From Aeromicrobium sp. A1-2 (GTDB lineage: Bacteria; Actinomycetota; Actinomycetes; Propionibacteriales; Nocardioidaceae), in contig NZ_CP027482.1 of the NCBI RefSeq assembly GCF_003443875.1, forward strand, positions 3,100,001 to 3,164,000: 64,000 nucleotides of DNA. Direction: 5' to 3'. Both the position numbers and the translations under genes were made by a program. Below the pieces are notes generated by a model, which was given only the letters and a program-made list of their open reading frames with translations, was not told the DNA's origin and did no database searches. The stretch's first letter is position 1; every line of letters starts with the position of its first letter. Of the stretch, positions 1 through 7,573 are shown piece by piece.

Positions 1-200
1 AAGGCGCCGATCGCGACGACGGTCCGCCACGGCGCTTGCGGAGGCCTGACGAAGAACACCAGGGGGAAGGCGACCAGCACGAACCGCATCGCCAGGAACA
101 GCAGCGGTGGGACGTCGCTCAGCCCTTCGTCGATCACCACGAAGTTGGCGCCCCAGATCAACATCACGACGAGGGCCAGCAGGCCGTGCTTGGGGGACAT
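1..200 (-). CDS. EamA/DMT-family transporter, N-terminal part (cut by window edge)
   Basis: About 66 N-terminal residues are visible, starting MSPKHGLLALVVMLIWGANF. The first helix with the WGANF motif followed by a second hydrophobic segment (LLFLAMRFVLVAFPLVFF) is typical of the drug/metabolite transporter superfamily, inner-membrane exporters of small metabolites or amino acids. A GGAG lies just upstream of the ATG. It is divergent from the LysR gene, and LysR regulators often control a neighbouring exporter of this kind. The substrate cannot be told, and the rest of the gene lies outside the window. Confidence 0.75.
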   Translation of the reverse strand, partial: MSPKHGLLALVVMLIWGANFVVIDEGLSDVPPLLFLAMRFVLVAFPLVFFVRPPQAPWRTVVAIGA

Positions 201-272
201 GACTCCAGTGTGACTCGCCTGACGATCAAGTACCAGCGAGGGTTTCTGCACGAAAGACCGTACTGTTGCTTC

Positions 273-1178
273 ATGATCGACCTAGGATCACTGCGTTCGC
301 TCATCGCCGTACGAGATCACGGCAGCATCGTCGCAGCGGCGGCTGCGCTCGACTTCACGCCGTCGGCAGTGTCTCAACAGATCAAGAAACTCGAGCGAAA
401 GAGCCACTCCCCGATGCTCGAGCGGGTCGGGCGCAGCGTGATCCTGACCGAACGGGGTCGGCTGCTGGCCGAGCGCGGCACTGTCCTGCTGGCCGACCTG
501 GAGCAGGTCGAGAACATCGCCGTCGGTGGCGCGGAGGAGCTGCGCGGGACGTTCCGCATCGCCTCGTTCTCGACCGCCAACCGTGGCATCGTCGCGCCCT
601 TGCTGGCCCGCCTGCGCACGACGGCGCCGGAGCTCGACATCACGGTCGTCGAGACCGATCCGCGAGAAGCTGTGACCCTGGTCGAGCGGGGCGGCACGGA
701 TCTTGCGCTGGTCCACGACTGGAACTCGTTGTCGCTGGAGATCCCGTCGACCGTGGAGTCACATCAGCTGCACGTCGATCACGCCGACGTCCTGCTCGCG
801 TGGGACCACCGGCTGAGCCTCCAAGACCAGGTCACGCCGATGGATCTGATCGAGGAGCGCTGGATCACGACCCCGGCCGGCACAATCTGCCACGAGTGGC
901 TGGTCCACATGTTTGCGATGCACGGCCACCGACCCGATGTGCGCTACTTCGACGGCTCGTACTCGACCCACGCCGCGATGGTCGAGCACGGCGTGGCGGT
1001 GGCGCTGGTGCCACGGCTGGGCCGCGAGCCGCTGTCCCCGCGGGTGCGAGCCATGACCGTCGTCGACCCGACCCCGCAACGCCGGGTCAGTTCGGTGTGG
1101 CGGGTCGCCAGCCGCGAGAACCCCGCCCGCCAGCACGTCCAGCACCAGCTCGAGGAGCTGTTCCCCCCGACGTCGTAG
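273..1178 (+). CDS. LysR-family transcriptional regulator
   Basis: A 301-residue DNA-binding regulator. The N-terminal winged helix-turn-helix (about residues 1-60) carries the LysR pattern DLGSLRSLIAVRDHGSIVAAA followed by TPSAVSQQIKKLE. The C-terminal half is a substrate-binding-like effector domain, and the length is normal. The ATG at 273 fits the family N-terminus; an upstream in-frame ATG at 36 would add an unrelated hydrophilic stretch that overlaps the divergent gene. There is no Shine-Dalgarno, but TACTGT sits six bases before the ATG, so the mRNA may be leaderless. Its likely target is the divergent EamA transporter; the effector is unknown. Confidence 0.88.
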   Translation: MIDLGSLRSLIAVRDHGSIVAAAAALDFTPSAVSQQIKKLERKSHSPMLERVGRSVILTERGRLLAERGTVLLADLEQVENIAVGGAEELRGTFRIASFSTANRGIVAPLLARLRTTAPELDITVVETDPREAVTLVERGGTDLALVHDWNSLSLEIPSTVESHQLHVDHADVLLAWDHRLSLQDQVTPMDLIEERWITTPAGTICHEWLVHMFAMHGHRPDVRYFDGSYSTHAAMVEHGVAVALVPRLGREPLSPRVRAMTVVDPTPQRRVSSVWRVASRENPARQHVQHQLEELFPPTS

Positions 1179-1203
1179 CTCCAGGTGCTCCCACCCCCAG
1201 CGA

Positions 1204-1231
1204 CGGTTTACCAGGTTCTCCTGGTAAACCG
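1204..1231. terminator. Perfect 12-bp inverted repeat between convergent genes
   Basis: CGGTTTACCAGG and its exact complement are separated by the 4-base loop TTCT, directly after the LysR stop and before the 3' end of the convergent MFS gene. A stem this strong in a convergent gap most likely acts as a bidirectional terminator. No T-run follows, so a regulator site is the alternative. Confidence 0.6.
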
Positions 1232-1298
1232 CCACTCCTCTGGGCAGATTCACCCGGTGGACTGGCAGTTGGCCAGCAGGAGTGAGGTACGCCAGCGG

Positions 1299-2825
1299 TC
1301 AGGCGTCCTTGAGCGTCCGCCACGAGACGACTGCGGCGGCCACGGCGACGACGATCGCGGTCGCCGACGTCAGCTGCACGCCCAGCTCGAAAGCGGCATG
1401 GGCCGAGCGCACGAGTTCCTCCCCGACCATGTTCGGGTAGTTGCCGGCGTACTCAACAGTGCTGCCCAGCGTCTCGAACGAGGAGTCACCACCGCCCCAC
1501 CGGGCGACAGCCGGAACGGTCAGGTGCGAGCGGTACGCCGAGGTCAGGATGCTCCCGAGGACTGCCGTCCCCAGCACGGCACCGACCTCGTACGCCGTCT
1601 CCGATATCGCCGATGCGGCGCCGGCCTTGTACGGCGGAACGCTCGACAGCATCAAGTCATTGGTCAAGGTCTCGGCGAGTCCGATGCCCAGGCCCATCAC
1701 CGTGAAGGCGACCATGATCGTCCACGTCGTGGGGGTCCCGAGGAAGGCCGCGATCGCATAGCCCGAGGCCGACAGGCCAAAGCTGCCCGCCACCAGGACC
1801 CGCGCAGGGAAGATCCGGACCAGACGCACGGCGGCGAAGCCCGCGATGACGGTCACGACGAGACCAGGCAGCAGCACCGTCGCAGCGGCCATGGGGGACA
1901 GGCCGGCTACGAGCTGCAGGAACTGGGCCGCGAAGAACACGAATCCGGCGTAACCCATGAGACTCAACAGGTTGGCCACGATGGCTCCGCTGAAGATCCG
2001 GTCAGAGAACAGCGACATGTCCACCATGGGATCGACCAGTCGTTTCTGCCGTCGGACGAACAGCACACCACTGATGATCCCGGTCGAGAATCCGAGCAGT
2101 GCGAGATCGCTGAAGCCGTGCTCGGCGACCTGCTTGATGCCCACGACGAACGGCAGCATCGCGGTCATCGACAAGAAGATGCTGGGCAGATCGATGCGAC
2201 CGGGCCGCGGATCGCGCGATTCAGGGAGTAGGAAGACAGCGGCGACCAGGAAGATGGCGATGATCGGCACGTTGATCAGGAACACCGAGCCCCACCAGAA
2301 GTGCTCGAGCAGCCAGCCGCCGACGACCGGCCCCAGGGCCGCGCCACCAGCGAAAGCAGAGGCCCACGTGGCAACGGCGAGCCGGCGGTCCTCGCGATGC
2401 GTGAAGATGTTGCGGATCAGCGACAGGGTCGATGGCATGAGGGTCGCCCCGAACACGCCGAGCAGCGCCCGCGAGGCGAACAGGGTCTCGGCGCTGGGGC
2501 TGTAGGCGGCGCAGACCGACGCGATGCCGAAGCCGACCGCGCCGATCAACAGGAGCTTGCGCCGCCCGACGCGGTCGCCGATGCTGCCCATCGCGATCAG
2601 CAGACCAGCCAGCATCAACGGATAGATGTCGACGAGCCACAACAGCTGCTCGCCGGTCGGGTGCAGCGCGGTGCTGACCTGGGGCAGGGCAAAGCTCAGC
2701 ACCGTGTTGTCGATCGAGGTCAGCAGGACCGGCAGCATGAGGACGCCCAGCGCCAGCCAGTCGCGCAGTCCTGCGCGAGCCGAGTCAGTCGGTTCGGCGC
2801 GGTAGCGCGGGTCGATCGTGGTCAT
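1299..2825 (-). CDS. MFS drug exporter, 14-helix EmrB/QacA (DHA2) type
   Basis: A 508-residue proton-coupled multidrug exporter of the inner membrane. Early in the protein is the DHA2 motif LTSIDNTVLSFALP, then MFS motif A (GSIGDRVGRRKLLL) after helix 2, the TLMPSTLSLI segment, and about 14 hydrophobic segments in all. The chosen ATG has an excellent ribosome site (AAGGAGG); an upstream in-frame ATG at 2891 would cross the operator. The gene is divergent from a TetR regulator with a palindrome between them, the usual layout of an exporter controlled by its own drug-sensing repressor (compare LfrA/LfrR and QacA/QacR). The drug range is not predictable. Confidence 0.9.
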   Translation of the reverse strand: MTTIDPRYRAEPTDSARAGLRDWLALGVLMLPVLLTSIDNTVLSFALPQVSTALHPTGEQLLWLVDIYPLMLAGLLIAMGSIGDRVGRRKLLLIGAVGFGIASVCAAYSPSAETLFASRALLGVFGATLMPSTLSLIRNIFTHREDRRLAVATWASAFAGGAALGPVVGGWLLEHFWWGSVFLINVPIIAIFLVAAVFLLPESRDPRPGRIDLPSIFLSMTAMLPFVVGIKQVAEHGFSDLALLGFSTGIISGVLFVRRQKRLVDPMVDMSLFSDRIFSGAIVANLLSLMGYAGFVFFAAQFLQLVAGLSPMAAATVLLPGLVVTVIAGFAAVRLVRIFPARVLVAGSFGLSASGYAIAAFLGTPTTWTIMVAFTVMGLGIGLAETLTNDLMLSSVPPYKAGAASAISETAYEVGAVLGTAVLGSILTSAYRSHLTVPAVARWGGGDSSFETLGSTVEYAGNYPNMVGEELVRSAHAAFELGVQLTSATAIVVAVAAAVVSWRTLKDA

Positions 2826-2852
2826 GGGCCCTCCTTCCGACGGACTCCGTGA

Positions 2853-2874
2853 CTGTACCGTCCAGACGGTATAG
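2853..2874. promoter_or_regulatory. Probable TetR operator in exporter/regulator intergenic region
   Basis: TACCGTC-CA-GACGGTA (2856-2871) is a perfect 7-bp inverted repeat with a 2-base centre, extended to 10-bp arms with one mismatch. It lies in the 95-bp gap between the MFS and TetR start codons, where bound repressor would cover both promoters. Confidence 0.7.
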
Positions 2875-2920
2875 ACAACGAGTCGCGGCATGGTGATATT
2901 CCTCTCGGTAGGGTGGGCGC

Positions 2921-3448
2921 ATGACGGCCGGGGAACGATCGACGAGAGATCGCCTGCTCGACGCCTTCGAGACCCTGCTGGTCACCGCCGGAAGTCGGGC
3001 GGCAACGCTCGATGCCGTCGCGGCAGAGGCCGAGGTCTCCAAGGGCGGACTGCTGTACCACTTCCACAGCAAGGACTCGCTGGTCGACGGCATGCTGGAC
3101 CGCTTGCGCGAGCAGGGAGACGCCGATGTCGCCAAGATGCGCACCGCGAGGAAGGGGCCGGTCGAGTTCTACCTCGCCACCTCGGTCAACACCGGCAGCG
3201 ACTTCGACCGTGCGCTCATCGCGGCCGGACGTATCGCGCAGGAGAGCGACTCCCGGGCGTCCGCGGCACTCGCTGACCTCCGCGAGGGATGGTTTCGGGT
3301 GCTCCGTGAGCATCTGGGTGACGAGTCGCTCGCGCGGACGATCCAGCTGATCGGCGATGGTCTGTACTTCGACGACACAACCGGACTGACCGAGAAGAAT
3401 GCCCTCAAGCACGTGCGGGACGTGCTTCGGCGGCTCGAGGTCCTCTGA
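2921..3448 (+). CDS. TetR-family repressor of the divergent exporter
   Basis: A 175-residue regulator. Residues 1-50 form the TetR helix-turn-helix: STRDRLLDAFETLLV, then TLDAVAAEAEVSKGGLLYHF, with the YHF recognition helix. The remainder is an all-helical ligand domain with no recognisable ligand signature. TAGGGT sits six bases before the ATG with no Shine-Dalgarno, suggesting a leaderless transcript. The palindrome upstream and the divergent DHA2 exporter point to autoregulation and repression of the pump, relieved by pump substrates. Confidence 0.9.
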   Translation: MTAGERSTRDRLLDAFETLLVTAGSRAATLDAVAAEAEVSKGGLLYHFHSKDSLVDGMLDRLREQGDADVAKMRTARKGPVEFYLATSVNTGSDFDRALIAAGRIAQESDSRASAALADLREGWFRVLREHLGDESLARTIQLIGDGLYFDDTTGLTEKNALKHVRDVLRRLEVL

Positions 3449-3507
3449 CCCGCCAGGCAGCAGTCGCGGCTCTGGTCCTCGGCGTATCGCTGTTCTAGCC
3501 TGACGGC

Positions 3508-3774
3508 ATGTGCCGCAACATCCGTACTCTTCACAATTTCGAGCCCGCAGCGACCCACGACGAGGTCTACGCCGCCGCCCTGCAGTACGTACGCAAGGTC
3601 AGCGGATCGGCCAAGCCGTCCAAGGCCAACGAGGAGGCGTTCAACCGAGCCGTCGCCGAGATCGCCCACATCACAGGGCATCTCCTCGAAGACCTGGTCA
3701 CCACCGCCCCGCCCAAGGATCGCGAGGTCGAGGCCGCCAAGGCCCGGGCTCGCTCGGCCGAGCGATTCGCCTGA
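3508..3774 (+). CDS. DUF2277 family small protein
   Basis: An 88-residue soluble protein with the family N-terminus MCRNIRTLHNFEPAATHDEV, followed by a helical region (LQYVRKVSGSAKPS) and a charged tail. DUF2277 proteins are conserved in several phyla but have no established function. The Cys at position 2 belongs to the family pattern. TAGCCT lies six bases before the ATG, consistent with a leaderless start. It is a single gene followed by a large inverted repeat. Confidence 0.85.
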   Translation: MCRNIRTLHNFEPAATHDEVYAAALQYVRKVSGSAKPSKANEEAFNRAVAEIAHITGHLLEDLVTTAPPKDREVEAAKARARSAERFA

Positions 3775-3802
3775 CCCGTCACAGCGTCCTCGGCGCCAGT
3801 CA

Positions 3803-3867
3803 CCGCTGGGCCTGACGTTTCTGCAGACACGGACGGCGTGTCGCTGCAGGAACGTCAGGCCCAGCGG
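3803..3867. repeat. Large 24-bp inverted repeat with a second hairpin in its loop
   Basis: The arms 3803-3826 and 3844-3867 are complementary with a single T-G wobble. The 17-base loop adds a further GACAC/GTGTC pairing. It fills most of the gap between DUF2277 (plus) and the methyltransferase (minus). It probably stops transcription both ways, and its size also suits a dispersed palindromic element. Confidence 0.8.
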
Positions 3868-3877
3868 GAAGGTGAGG

Positions 3878-4642
3878 TCAGGCCTTGCGGAGCTTGAGGA
3901 AGATGCTCGGGCCGAAGTTGTTCTTGGCCAATCGGCTCTGGGTCGCGCGCTCCACCGCGAGCATCGCGCGGGTCGGCAGCGCCCGCTTGAGCTTCTGGCT
4001 CCGCAGGTTGGACACCGACAGCTTGCTGTCGAGCGTCAGTCCCGCGGTCTGGAGCTGACCCAGCACGGTGTCGATGTTGTGGTTGACGAACGCGATCGCG
4101 TCGGGCTCGTCGGCCTTGACCGTACGGATGCTGACCGGCTCGGTCGGCAGCGGAGTGCCCTGCTTCTTGTGCCGGCGACGATTCTTGAAGTGGCCGTAGT
4201 TGGCGACCTCGATGATCGCCGTGCCACCGGGCGCCAGCACCCGGGCGATCTCGGCGAACTCGGCCGTCGGATCGGGCAGGTGGTGCATGACCCGGATCAT
4301 CGTGATCAGGTCGAGCTCACCGTCGGCGAACTTCAGGTCGTCAGCCTGCATCTGCACCTGGGCGATGTCGGTGCCCTCAAGCACCTTCTTGGCCGCCTCG
4401 AGCTGTGATGCGGCCGGCTCGGCGAGCGTGACCTTGTCGGAAAACGTCCGCAGCAGGATGCACAGACGGCCGAAACCGCCACCGATGTCGGCGGCGTTGC
4501 CGAAGTGGTCGCCCTTCAGGAGACGCCGGATCGCCATGTGCTCGGCGGCGTTCTCATAATCGCGGTTGTCCCAGTACTTCGTGTAGTCGTAGCCACGCTC
4601 GTACTGGTTGGCGACCTTCTTGGAAGGCTTGTCGTCAGTCAC
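3878..4642 (-). CDS. Class I SAM-dependent methyltransferase
   Basis: A 254-residue soluble methyltransferase of the type-11 fold. Motif I is AADIGGGFGRLCILL near residue 53, the acidic strand-2 end is TLAEPA, and motif IV is LITMIRVMHHLPD followed by ARVLAPGGTAIIEVAN (post-I/III). The N-terminus YERGYDYTKYWDNRDYEN and the basic patch KNRRRHKKQG are not family markers I recognise, so the acceptor is unknown. The GTG at 4642 is preferred because TAGTGT ends seven bases before it (leaderless pattern); a GTG nine bases further upstream is possible. It is transcribed alone toward the large inverted repeat. Confidence 0.85.
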   Translation of the reverse strand: MTDDKPSKKVANQYERGYDYTKYWDNRDYENAAEHMAIRRLLKGDHFGNAADIGGGFGRLCILLRTFSDKVTLAEPAASQLEAAKKVLEGTDIAQVQMQADDLKFADGELDLITMIRVMHHLPDPTAEFAEIARVLAPGGTAIIEVANYGHFKNRRRHKKQGTPLPTEPVSIRTVKADEPDAIAFVNHNIDTVLGQLQTAGLTLDSKLSVSNLRSQKLKRALPTRAMLAVERATQSRLAKNNFGPSIFLKLRKA

Positions 4643-4695
4643 GCCGAACACACTAACAACCCAACGCGTACGGCCCGAATCGTCGACCGGGGCGA

Positions 4696-5499
4696 CTATG
4701 GCCCGTACGTCCGCGGGCCGAAGACCGGGGACTCCTTGGCCATACCGGCCTTGCGCGCGATCGCGGTGTTCTTCGCCTTGAACATCGCCGCCTGCAACCG
4801 GCGCTCGAGCCGGTACGACTTGCGGACGCTCTGGTGCCGGTTGGCGTACAGCAGGCGCTTGGTCGCCGCGACCGAGTCCGGCGAGCGCTCGAGAATCTGA
4901 TCGACGAAGCCCAAGGCCGCCTTGAGCGGATCGTCGCTGACCTCGGTGGCCAGGCCCAGCTCGACCGCTCGGGCACCCGTGATCGACTCGCCGGTCATCG
5001 ACAGTCGCATGACGACATCGGCCGGGAGCAGTTCACCGAACGGGACGGTGCCGGCCATGTCCGGCACGAGTCCCCACTTCGCCTCGAGGATCGACCAGGT
5101 CGCGTCCGGCGTCGTGAAGCGCAGGTCTGCGCCGGCCGCGAGCTGGACGCCCGCGCCGTAGCAGTGGCCGTGGATCACCGCGACGACCGGCACCGGGAGG
5201 TCGCGCCAGATTGCGGTGACCTTCTGGAACCGGTTGACCGTGCGCGGTCCGGCGAAGAAGAACTTGGCGACCCGACGCTTGTCCTTGAAGGCTGCGCCGA
5301 AGTCGAGGCCGGCGCAGAACGACCGCCCGTGGCCCTGCAGCACGACGGCGCGGATGTCCCGGTTGCTTCGGAGCGACTCGGCGGCGGCGATCAGCTCGTC
5401 GATCAGCTCCAGGTCGACGCCGTTGAGCTTGTCCGGCCGGTTGAGCGTGACGTACGCAATCGGGCCGTCGATATCGGTCAGCACGCGTGGTTCGGTCAT
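4696..5499 (-). CDS. Enoyl-CoA hydratase/isomerase (crotonase) family protein
   Basis: A 267-residue crotonase-fold enzyme that would act on acyl-CoA thioesters. The fold is shown by YVTLNRPDKLNGVDLELIDEL, the first oxyanion region GRSFCAGLDFGA, and VIHGHCYGAGVQLAAGADLRF with the second oxyanion glycines. The tail is rich in Arg/Lys and extends past the core. The Asn-Gly in RPDKLNGVD replaces the usual Asn-Ala. TACGAT lies six bases before the ATG, a leaderless pattern; the open frame continues far upstream but has no coding logic there. The substrate and whether it hydrates or isomerises are unknown. It is divergent from the secreted beta-propeller gene. Confidence 0.85.
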   Translation of the reverse strand: MTEPRVLTDIDGPIAYVTLNRPDKLNGVDLELIDELIAAAESLRSNRDIRAVVLQGHGRSFCAGLDFGAAFKDKRRVAKFFFAGPRTVNRFQKVTAIWRDLPVPVVAVIHGHCYGAGVQLAAGADLRFTTPDATWSILEAKWGLVPDMAGTVPFGELLPADVVMRLSMTGESITGARAVELGLATEVSDDPLKAALGFVDQILERSPDSVAATKRLLYANRHQSVRKSYRLERRLQAAMFKAKNTAIARKAGMAKESPVFGPRTYGP

Positions 5500-5586
5500 G
5501 CCTGGATCGTATCCGGAGGGCGTTCGCACCCCACGCACTCCCTGTTGCGACATAACTTCGTTACGTGGCCGCGCGTTGATCAGTCC

Positions 5587-6846
5587 ATGCGTCGTCCCTT
5601 GCTGGCCACGATCGGCCTGATCCTGCTGACCCCCGTCATCGTCTCGTCGGTCGCGCGGGCTCCCGCCGACGCCGCGACACCGCCCGGCCCGCGCACCGTG
5701 ATGTACGTCGGCAACAACTGGGACGGCACGGCCGATGTCATCGATGCCACGACCTACAAGCGGCTCAAGCGGATCGACGTGGCTCCCGATCGGGCGGCGC
5801 GCATCGCCGAGATCCAGGCGAATCCGGTCAAGCTGGCGTACTACCTGGCGATCGGACAGCTCGTCGGCGAAGGTCACGACCAGCTCGTGGACGACATGTT
5901 CAGTACTCCCGACGGGACGCTCCTGGCGGTGTCGCGCCCCAGCCTGGCCGATGTCGTCGGAATCAGCCTGGCGAGCGGCAAGATCGTGTGGCGGTTCCCG
6001 ATGGAGGGCTACCGCACCGACCACATGGGCGTCTCCCCGGACGGCAAGCGCCTGTTGGTCTCGGACTCGACGGCCAACAAGGTGCATGAGCTCGAGCTGC
6101 GGACGGGCCGCAAGCTGCGCGAGTTCGCCTCCGGCGACACTCCCCACGAGAGCAACTACACCCAGAACGGCGACCGGATCTTCCACGCCAGCATCGGCCG
6201 GGTGTACGTCCCGGGCCAGCTCGGGCTGCTGGGCCAGGCGGCCTCGGTCGTCAAGGGCAAACAGGTCTTCCAGATCGTCGACAACAAGACTTTCCAGATC
6301 ACCAAGCAGTGGGACATCGGCCAGAAGCTCGACGAGGCGGGCTACCCCGGCATGAGCTCGGCCGTCCGACCCATGGCCGTGGCCCCCGACGAGCGGTTCG
6401 TCTACCTCCAGGTGTCGTTCTTCCACGGCTTCGTCGAGTTCGACACCGCCGGCGCCGGCAAGGTCACGCGCGTCGCGCTCCTGCCGCAGAGTGAGGCCGC
6501 CAAGAAAACGCCGAAGGTCCAGTATGTGCTCAACTCGGCGCACCACGGGATCGCGATGAACTCGGCCGGCACCTCGCTGTGCGTGGCCGGCACGATGTCG
6601 GACTACGCCGCGATCGTCAGCCGTGAGTCGTTCCGCCACACGATTCTCGATGTCGGTCCCAAGCCGTACTGGGCCACCACCGGACCGACCGGCAAGACCT
6701 GCTGGATGTCGACCAGCGGCAACGACCAGGTCGCGGTGATCGACTACGCCACCAAGAAGATCGTCAAGCGCATTCCCGTGGGCGATCACCCGCAGCGCAT
6801 CCGCGAGGGTCGTGTCGCCGCCAACGTGCTGAACTCCTGGATGTGA
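5587..6846 (+). CDS. Secreted YncE-like beta-propeller (YVTN-type) protein
   Basis: A 419-residue exported protein. A signal peptide is clear: RR at residues 2-3, a hydrophobic run LLATIGLILLTPVIVSSV, then cleavage after PADAA. The mature part has repeated blades: VMYVGNNWDGTADVIDATTYK, SPDGKRLLVSDSTANKVHELEL, APDERFVYLQVSF and the closing NDQVAVIDYATKKIVKRIPVGDHPQRIR, which is the classic YVTN signature. Such propellers bind partners or cofactors; no catalytic residues are evident. An unusual long insert (residues about 60-110) separates the first blade from the rest. No strong ribosome site precedes the ATG, so the start could shift slightly. Confidence 0.8.
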   Translation: MRRPLLATIGLILLTPVIVSSVARAPADAATPPGPRTVMYVGNNWDGTADVIDATTYKRLKRIDVAPDRAARIAEIQANPVKLAYYLAIGQLVGEGHDQLVDDMFSTPDGTLLAVSRPSLADVVGISLASGKIVWRFPMEGYRTDHMGVSPDGKRLLVSDSTANKVHELELRTGRKLREFASGDTPHESNYTQNGDRIFHASIGRVYVPGQLGLLGQAASVVKGKQVFQIVDNKTFQITKQWDIGQKLDEAGYPGMSSAVRPMAVAPDERFVYLQVSFFHGFVEFDTAGAGKVTRVALLPQSEAAKKTPKVQYVLNSAHHGIAMNSAGTSLCVAGTMSDYAAIVSRESFRHTILDVGPKPYWATTGPTGKTCWMSTSGNDQVAVIDYATKKIVKRIPVGDHPQRIREGRVAANVLNSWM

Positions 6847-6864
6847 GGTAAGCAGGTTTAGATC

Positions 6865-6898
6865 GTTCACCATGGGGCACTCACGCACCATGGTGAAC
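6865..6898. promoter_or_regulatory. Perfect 11-bp inverted repeat enclosing the whiB start codons
   Basis: GTTCACCATGG (6865-6875) and CCATGGTGAAC (6888-6898) are exact complements around a 12-base loop. The candidate ATG at 6872 lies in the first arm, and the ATG at 6890 and GTG at 6893 lie in the second. In RNA the stem would hide all three; in DNA it could be a dimer-binding site. Confidence 0.65.
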
Positions 6899-7171
6899 GT
6901 CAAGAGACTCCCCGTACCGCTCATCGAGACCTACGAGTGGCAGTACCAGGGTGCGTGCATGGGTGCCGACAGCGAAGTCTTCTTCTCGCCGGAAGCCGAG
7001 CGAGGCGCCAAGCGCGCCCGTCGTGAGGAGAACGCCAAGCAGGTCTGCTTCACGTGCCCCGTGATCGACCGTTGCCGCGAGCACGCCCTGTCGGTGCAGG
7101 AGCCCTACGGAGTCTGGGGTGGCCTGAGCGAGGGTGAACGCGCCGCGATGAGCCGCAACATCGCCAGTTGA
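6872..7171 (+). CDS. WhiB-family iron-sulfur transcription factor (WhiB3/WhiD-like)
   Basis: A 99-residue WhiB-like protein (93 if it starts at 6890). The four cluster ligands are Cys29, Cys59, Cys62 and Cys68 in the C-X29-C-X2-C-X5-C pattern, binding a redox- or NO-sensitive 4Fe-4S cluster. The turn GVWGGL (80-85) follows, and the C-terminus is short. The region WQYQGACMGADSEVFFSPEAERG with ERGAKRARRE resembles the WhiB3/WhiD branch, but I cannot assign orthology firmly. WhiB proteins act with the principal sigma factor. Both ATG choices lie in an inverted repeat, which may govern initiation; no good Shine-Dalgarno fits the first. Confidence 0.9.
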   Translation: MGHSRTMVNVKRLPVPLIETYEWQYQGACMGADSEVFFSPEAERGAKRARREENAKQVCFTCPVIDRCREHALSVQEPYGVWGGLSEGERAAMSRNIAS

Positions 7172-7211
7172 CCCCCGAGCGGACGCGTCGCCTCGGGGGA
7201 GTGGCGTCCGC
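7172..7211 (+). promoter_or_regulatory. Interleaved stem arms (pseudoknot order) after whiB
   Basis: Two 8-bp pairings interleave: CCCCCGAG (7172-7179) with CTCGGGGG (7192-7199), and GCGGACGC (7179-7186) with GCGTCCGC (7204-7211). The order A-B-A'-B' allows either two exclusive hairpins or an H-type pseudoknot. The element begins at the whiB stop and ends just before the DUF4235 ribosome site, so it may be a terminator or a control of the next gene. Confidence 0.5.
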
Positions 7212-7234
7212 GCGGCCCCACACCAAGGAGTGAC

Positions 7235-7540
7235 ATGACCAGACTGACCGAGCCCCGCAAGCCCAGCACCTCAGCGAAGATCCTCTACCGCCCCGTGGGC
7301 GTCGTCAGCTCGATCATCGGCGGGCTGATCGCCTCGCTGCTGTTCAAACAGATCTGGAAACGAGTCAGCGCCGGCGCCGGCGCCGACCCGCCCGGCGCGC
7401 TCCAGTCGGAGTACGGCTTCAGGGAGATCCTGCTCGCAGCGGTGCTGCAAGGGGCCATCTACTCTGCTGTGAAAACTGTCATCCAGCGTCAGGGCGCCAA
7501 GGGATTCCAGCGCGTCACCGGGGAGTGGCCCGGCTCCTGA
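7235..7540 (+). CDS. DUF4235 small membrane protein
   Basis: A 101-residue protein with the family core KILYRPVGVVSSIIGGLIASLLFKQIWKRV, a first membrane helix, and a second helix ILLAAVLQGAIYSAVKTVIQR containing the A-X2-QG-X-I-Y pattern of DUF4235. Function is unknown; the family is common in Actinobacteria, often near other small envelope proteins. AAGGAG lies at an ideal distance from the ATG. It sits 63 bp after whiB and may share its transcript. Confidence 0.85.
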   Translation: MTRLTEPRKPSTSAKILYRPVGVVSSIIGGLIASLLFKQIWKRVSAGAGADPPGALQSEYGFREILLAAVLQGAIYSAVKTVIQRQGAKGFQRVTGEWPGS

Positions 7541-7573
7541 GCCCGGCTGGGCTGTCCTGGGTCCGGCCGCGGG

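Noticed and set aside
5500-6924. Upstream extension of the enoyl-CoA hydratase frame (742 codons in total)
   Set aside because: It runs antisense through the secreted beta-propeller gene and has no family sequence before MTEPRVLTDIDG.
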